Positions 40,416 to 42,061 of a DNA stretch of 42,061 nt are shown here, piece by piece (the stretch's first letter is position 1; each line of letters starts with the position of its first letter). The position numbers and the translations under genes were made by a program. Under the pieces are notes generated by a model. It saw nothing but the letters and a program-made list of their open reading frames with translations, made no database searches and was not told the origin of the DNA. The DNA lies in contig CAAHDP010000292.1 of NCBI GenBank assembly GCA_900770515.1, positions 1 to 42,061 on the forward strand, written 5' to 3'. Origin of the DNA: an uncultured Prevotella sp. (GTDB taxonomy: Bacteria > Bacteroidota > Bacteroidia > Bacteroidales > Bacteroidaceae).

Positions 40416-40790
40416 ATGAACATTGAGCAAGTGAGAGACTTTACGTTGTCGCTGCATGGCGTCACAGAAGACCAGCCGTTCGGCGACGACAACATAACCT
40501 TCCGTGTTGAGGGCAAGATATTCCTGTGTCTTTGGCTCGGCGACGGCAAGTGCGACGTGCGTGGCAGCACGTCGCGCTTCGCCTGCAAACTGCAGCCCGA
40601 CCGCAACGAAGAACTGCGCGACCGCTACGACGCCGTCGCTCCAGCTTTCCATTGGAACAAGAAACATTGGAGCGACATCTATTATGAGCAGCTCGACGCC
40701 GACCTCGTCACAGCGTTGATAACCGAGTCGTACCGACTTATCGTAAGCAAACTGCCGAAGACGGTGAGGGTGAAGTACGAATCATATTAG
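40416..40790 (+). CDS. MmcQ/YjbR family protein
   Basis: A 124-residue protein of the MmcQ/YjbR family (double-wing DNA-binding-like fold). Features are NIEQVRDFTLSLHGVTEDQP, FGDDNITFRVEGKIFLCLWL and the family hallmark HWNKKHWSDIYYEQLDADLV followed by ESYRLIVSKLPK. The length is usual for the family. Its biochemical role is not established; a DNA- or ligand-binding function has been supposed. It follows the permease by 9 bp. Confidence 0.85.
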   Translation: MNIEQVRDFTLSLHGVTEDQPFGDDNITFRVEGKIFLCLWLGDGKCDVRGSTSRFACKLQPDRNEELRDRYDAVAPAFHWNKKHWSDIYYEQLDADLVTALITESYRLIVSKLPKTVRVKYESY

Positions 40791-40852
40791 GGTATCTCGT
40801 TTTTCACGACATCAAGCACCATATATCAAGAAAAATACCTACTTTCGCAACC

Positions 40853-41617
40853 ATGATAACAAAACAACCGATTATACTTCTCAACTTTACGGGCGTGTAC
40901 GACTACGAGGCGTTTGCTTCGAGCCCCTACATCACGCACGTCGACTGCCGCGACATCAGCGGTGTCGACTGCTATTGCGACGAGGAGGCGAGGGCGGAGC
41001 TGCGCCGCCGACTGGCGCCTTATCCTGCCAAGGCGCTGCACTTCATCGATTCGGGCGACTTCCATTATCTTACGGAGTATTGGGTGTCGCGTCTCTGCGA
41101 GCCGTTCTCGTTGATAGTGTTCGACCACCATCCCGATATGCAGCAACCGCAGTGGGAGGGTGTCGTGTCTTGCGGCGGATGGGTGTCGGACGTGCTTCGT
41201 AACAACCCGTTCGTGCGCAATATCATCGTCGTCGGTGCGTCCGACGAACTGATAGCGCAGATTCCCGACGCGCTTAGAGAGAAGGTCGTGTTCTACAGTC
41301 AGTCGGAGATCGACCACCATCGTGCGTGGCCTTCCAAGGCTGGCAGTCTGATTCACGAGCCTGTGTATATCTCCATCGACAAGGACGTGCTCAGAAAGCA
41401 GGATGCCGTTACCGACTGGAGCAACGGCGATATGACTCTCTTGCAGCTGCAGGCGGTGCTACGCATCATCTATGCTCACGAGCGGGTGGTCGGTGTAGAC
41501 ATCACGGGCGAGTGCTCTGCCTCTCTCGACTATCTCTCCGAACTGAAGAGCGCTGCTGTAGACAACCGCGCCAACGAGGAGCTGATGCGGATGATTTGCC
41601 AGCACGACTGCGGATAG
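40853..41617 (+). CDS. Arginase/agmatinase-fold protein
   Basis: A 254-residue protein with the metal-binding motifs of the ureohydrolase fold in degenerate form: SGDFHY (near residue 68) for GGDHS, FDHHPDM (near 91) for DAHxD, and SIDKDVLRKQD (near 176) for SxDxDxxDP. Later ITGECSA replaces the usual glutamate region. The N-terminus is short (MITKQPIILLNFTGVYDYEA). The metal ligands seem kept, so it may hydrolyse a guanidino or amide bond, but the substrate cannot be told. The sequence TACTTTCG just upstream (40840-40847) could be a -7 element. It is on the plus strand, G+C-rich and 62 bp after the MmcQ gene. Confidence 0.75.
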   Translation: MITKQPIILLNFTGVYDYEAFASSPYITHVDCRDISGVDCYCDEEARAELRRRLAPYPAKALHFIDSGDFHYLTEYWVSRLCEPFSLIVFDHHPDMQQPQWEGVVSCGGWVSDVLRNNPFVRNIIVVGASDELIAQIPDALREKVVFYSQSEIDHHRAWPSKAGSLIHEPVYISIDKDVLRKQDAVTDWSNGDMTLLQLQAVLRIIYAHERVVGVDITGECSASLDYLSELKSAAVDNRANEELMRMICQHDCG

Positions 41618-41691
41618 AAAAATGCTGCGTTTGGGGGGCGGAAAGTGATACCTGTATCAATAAAAACACTATAATTCAGAGTTTTCTCGTT

Positions 41692-42061
41692 ATGCATAGA
41701 TTCAAGAACTCTTTCCTTGAGTGGCTTGTCTACTCGCTTATCTTCTTCTTCCTGTACGATATCATCTGGATATTGGTAGACCTGCCCGACTTTCTACAGT
41801 CGGTAAACGGACTGTATCCTGAGTTGCTTGTTGACTTTGCACTCTGCGGTTTGTTCTCGCTTTCGAGTTTGTATCTCAACCGATGGCTGTTCAGACAGCG
41901 GCGCTTTTGGCGCGAAGGGCAGACCCACCGTGTGTTCGTGCAGAACGGACTGGTGGTGTTGGGCTTCAATCTGCTTATTGCTGGTGGCTGTGAACTGCTG
42001 CTGAGCCTTGTCGCACCTAAGCTTATGATGCAGGATATATGGGGAACGTCTTTTCTATTCG
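41692..42061 (+). CDS. N-terminal part of a membrane protein (probable sensor kinase)
   Basis: The frame opens with MHRFKNSFLEWLVYSLIFFF at 41692 and is still open at the window edge (123 codons seen). Three or more membrane segments are visible (WLVYSLIFFFLYDIIWILV, LLVDFALCGLFSLSSLYL, GLVVLGFNLLIAGGCELLL). The pattern is like the membrane domain of LytS/His_kinase-type sensors (PF06580) of Bacteroidetes, but the kinase domain is beyond the edge. The family call is therefore tentative. It lies 74 bp after the arginase-fold gene. Confidence 0.5.
   Translation, partial: MHRFKNSFLEWLVYSLIFFFLYDIIWILVDLPDFLQSVNGLYPELLVDFALCGLFSLSSLYLNRWLFRQRRFWREGQTHRVFVQNGLVVLGFNLLIAGGCELLLSLVAPKLMMQDIWGTSFLF

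Overview
The window looks like a chromosomal segment of a Bacteroidales bacterium, most likely Prevotella or Segatella. The evidence is a UpxY-type NusG-like antiterminator, two promoters of the Bacteroidetes form TTGC-N20-TAnnTTTG, a Fibrobacter-succinogenes-major-type domain, many weak ribosome binding sites, and an IS66-like remnant with Bacteroides-type sequence. The genus is inferred from memory of protein families and was not searched.

Layout. From about 38.9 kb down to 0.27 kb every credible gene lies on the minus strand, so transcription runs right to left. From 39.1 kb to the right end four genes lie on the plus strand: a NCS2 uracil/xanthine permease, a MmcQ/YjbR protein, an arginase-fold protein and the start of a membrane sensor protein. 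They are visibly more G+C-rich and look like ordinary chromosome. A solitary vsr-like gene (38375-38860) is at the junction.

The minus-strand array falls into modules, in order of transcription. (a) Regulatory head, 38034-34198: UpxY-like antiterminator, M48 metallopeptidase with a zinc ribbon, hydrophobic zinc-ribbon protein, ECF-type sigma factor, and a protein joining an anti-sigma-like N-terminus, a C39-like domain and a RyR domain. (b) A/T-rich TIR block, 34170-20459: MscS-type channel, RyR-like protein, TIR-TM-Fib_succ_major, a 51-codon TIR fragment, TIR-FGE, X-TIR, a DUF4062-like membrane protein, TIR-Sel1, TIR-HSP90-like ATPase and a tandem copy of that ATPase without TIR. (c) A dead IS66-like fragment (19992-20368). 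(d) Second TIR block, 19976-9103: macro-TIR, small RyR protein, TIR-TM-FGE, a secreted protein, exported TPR-CHAT protease, TIR-TM protein and an exported TPR protein with about fourteen 46-residue repeats, closed by an 18-bp-stem terminator. (e) 'Toolkit' module, 8707-272: WG-repeat membrane protein, Sel1 lipoprotein, DSP-like phosphatase, ADP-ribosylglycohydrolase, low-molecular-weight PTP, AAA+ ATPase, two YbjN-like proteins, vWA protein and a second WG protein, closed by a terminator.

How it may work together (inference). Eight full TIR proteins with different partner domains share the locus with a macro domain, an ADP-ribosylglycohydrolase, three RyR or RyR-like domains and an MscS channel. 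A reasonable reading is an NAD+/ADP-ribose-centred stress or conflict network: TIRs as NADases or adaptors, HSP90/TPR/Sel1/FGE/lectin-fold parts as sensors, RyR domains as readers of a nucleotide product, the channel and CHAT protease as effectors, and macro/ARH proteins as erasers. The antiterminator at the head suggests that long-range transcription is controlled. None of these activities can be proved from sequence alone. No CRISPR array, tRNA, rRNA, integrase or attachment site was seen.
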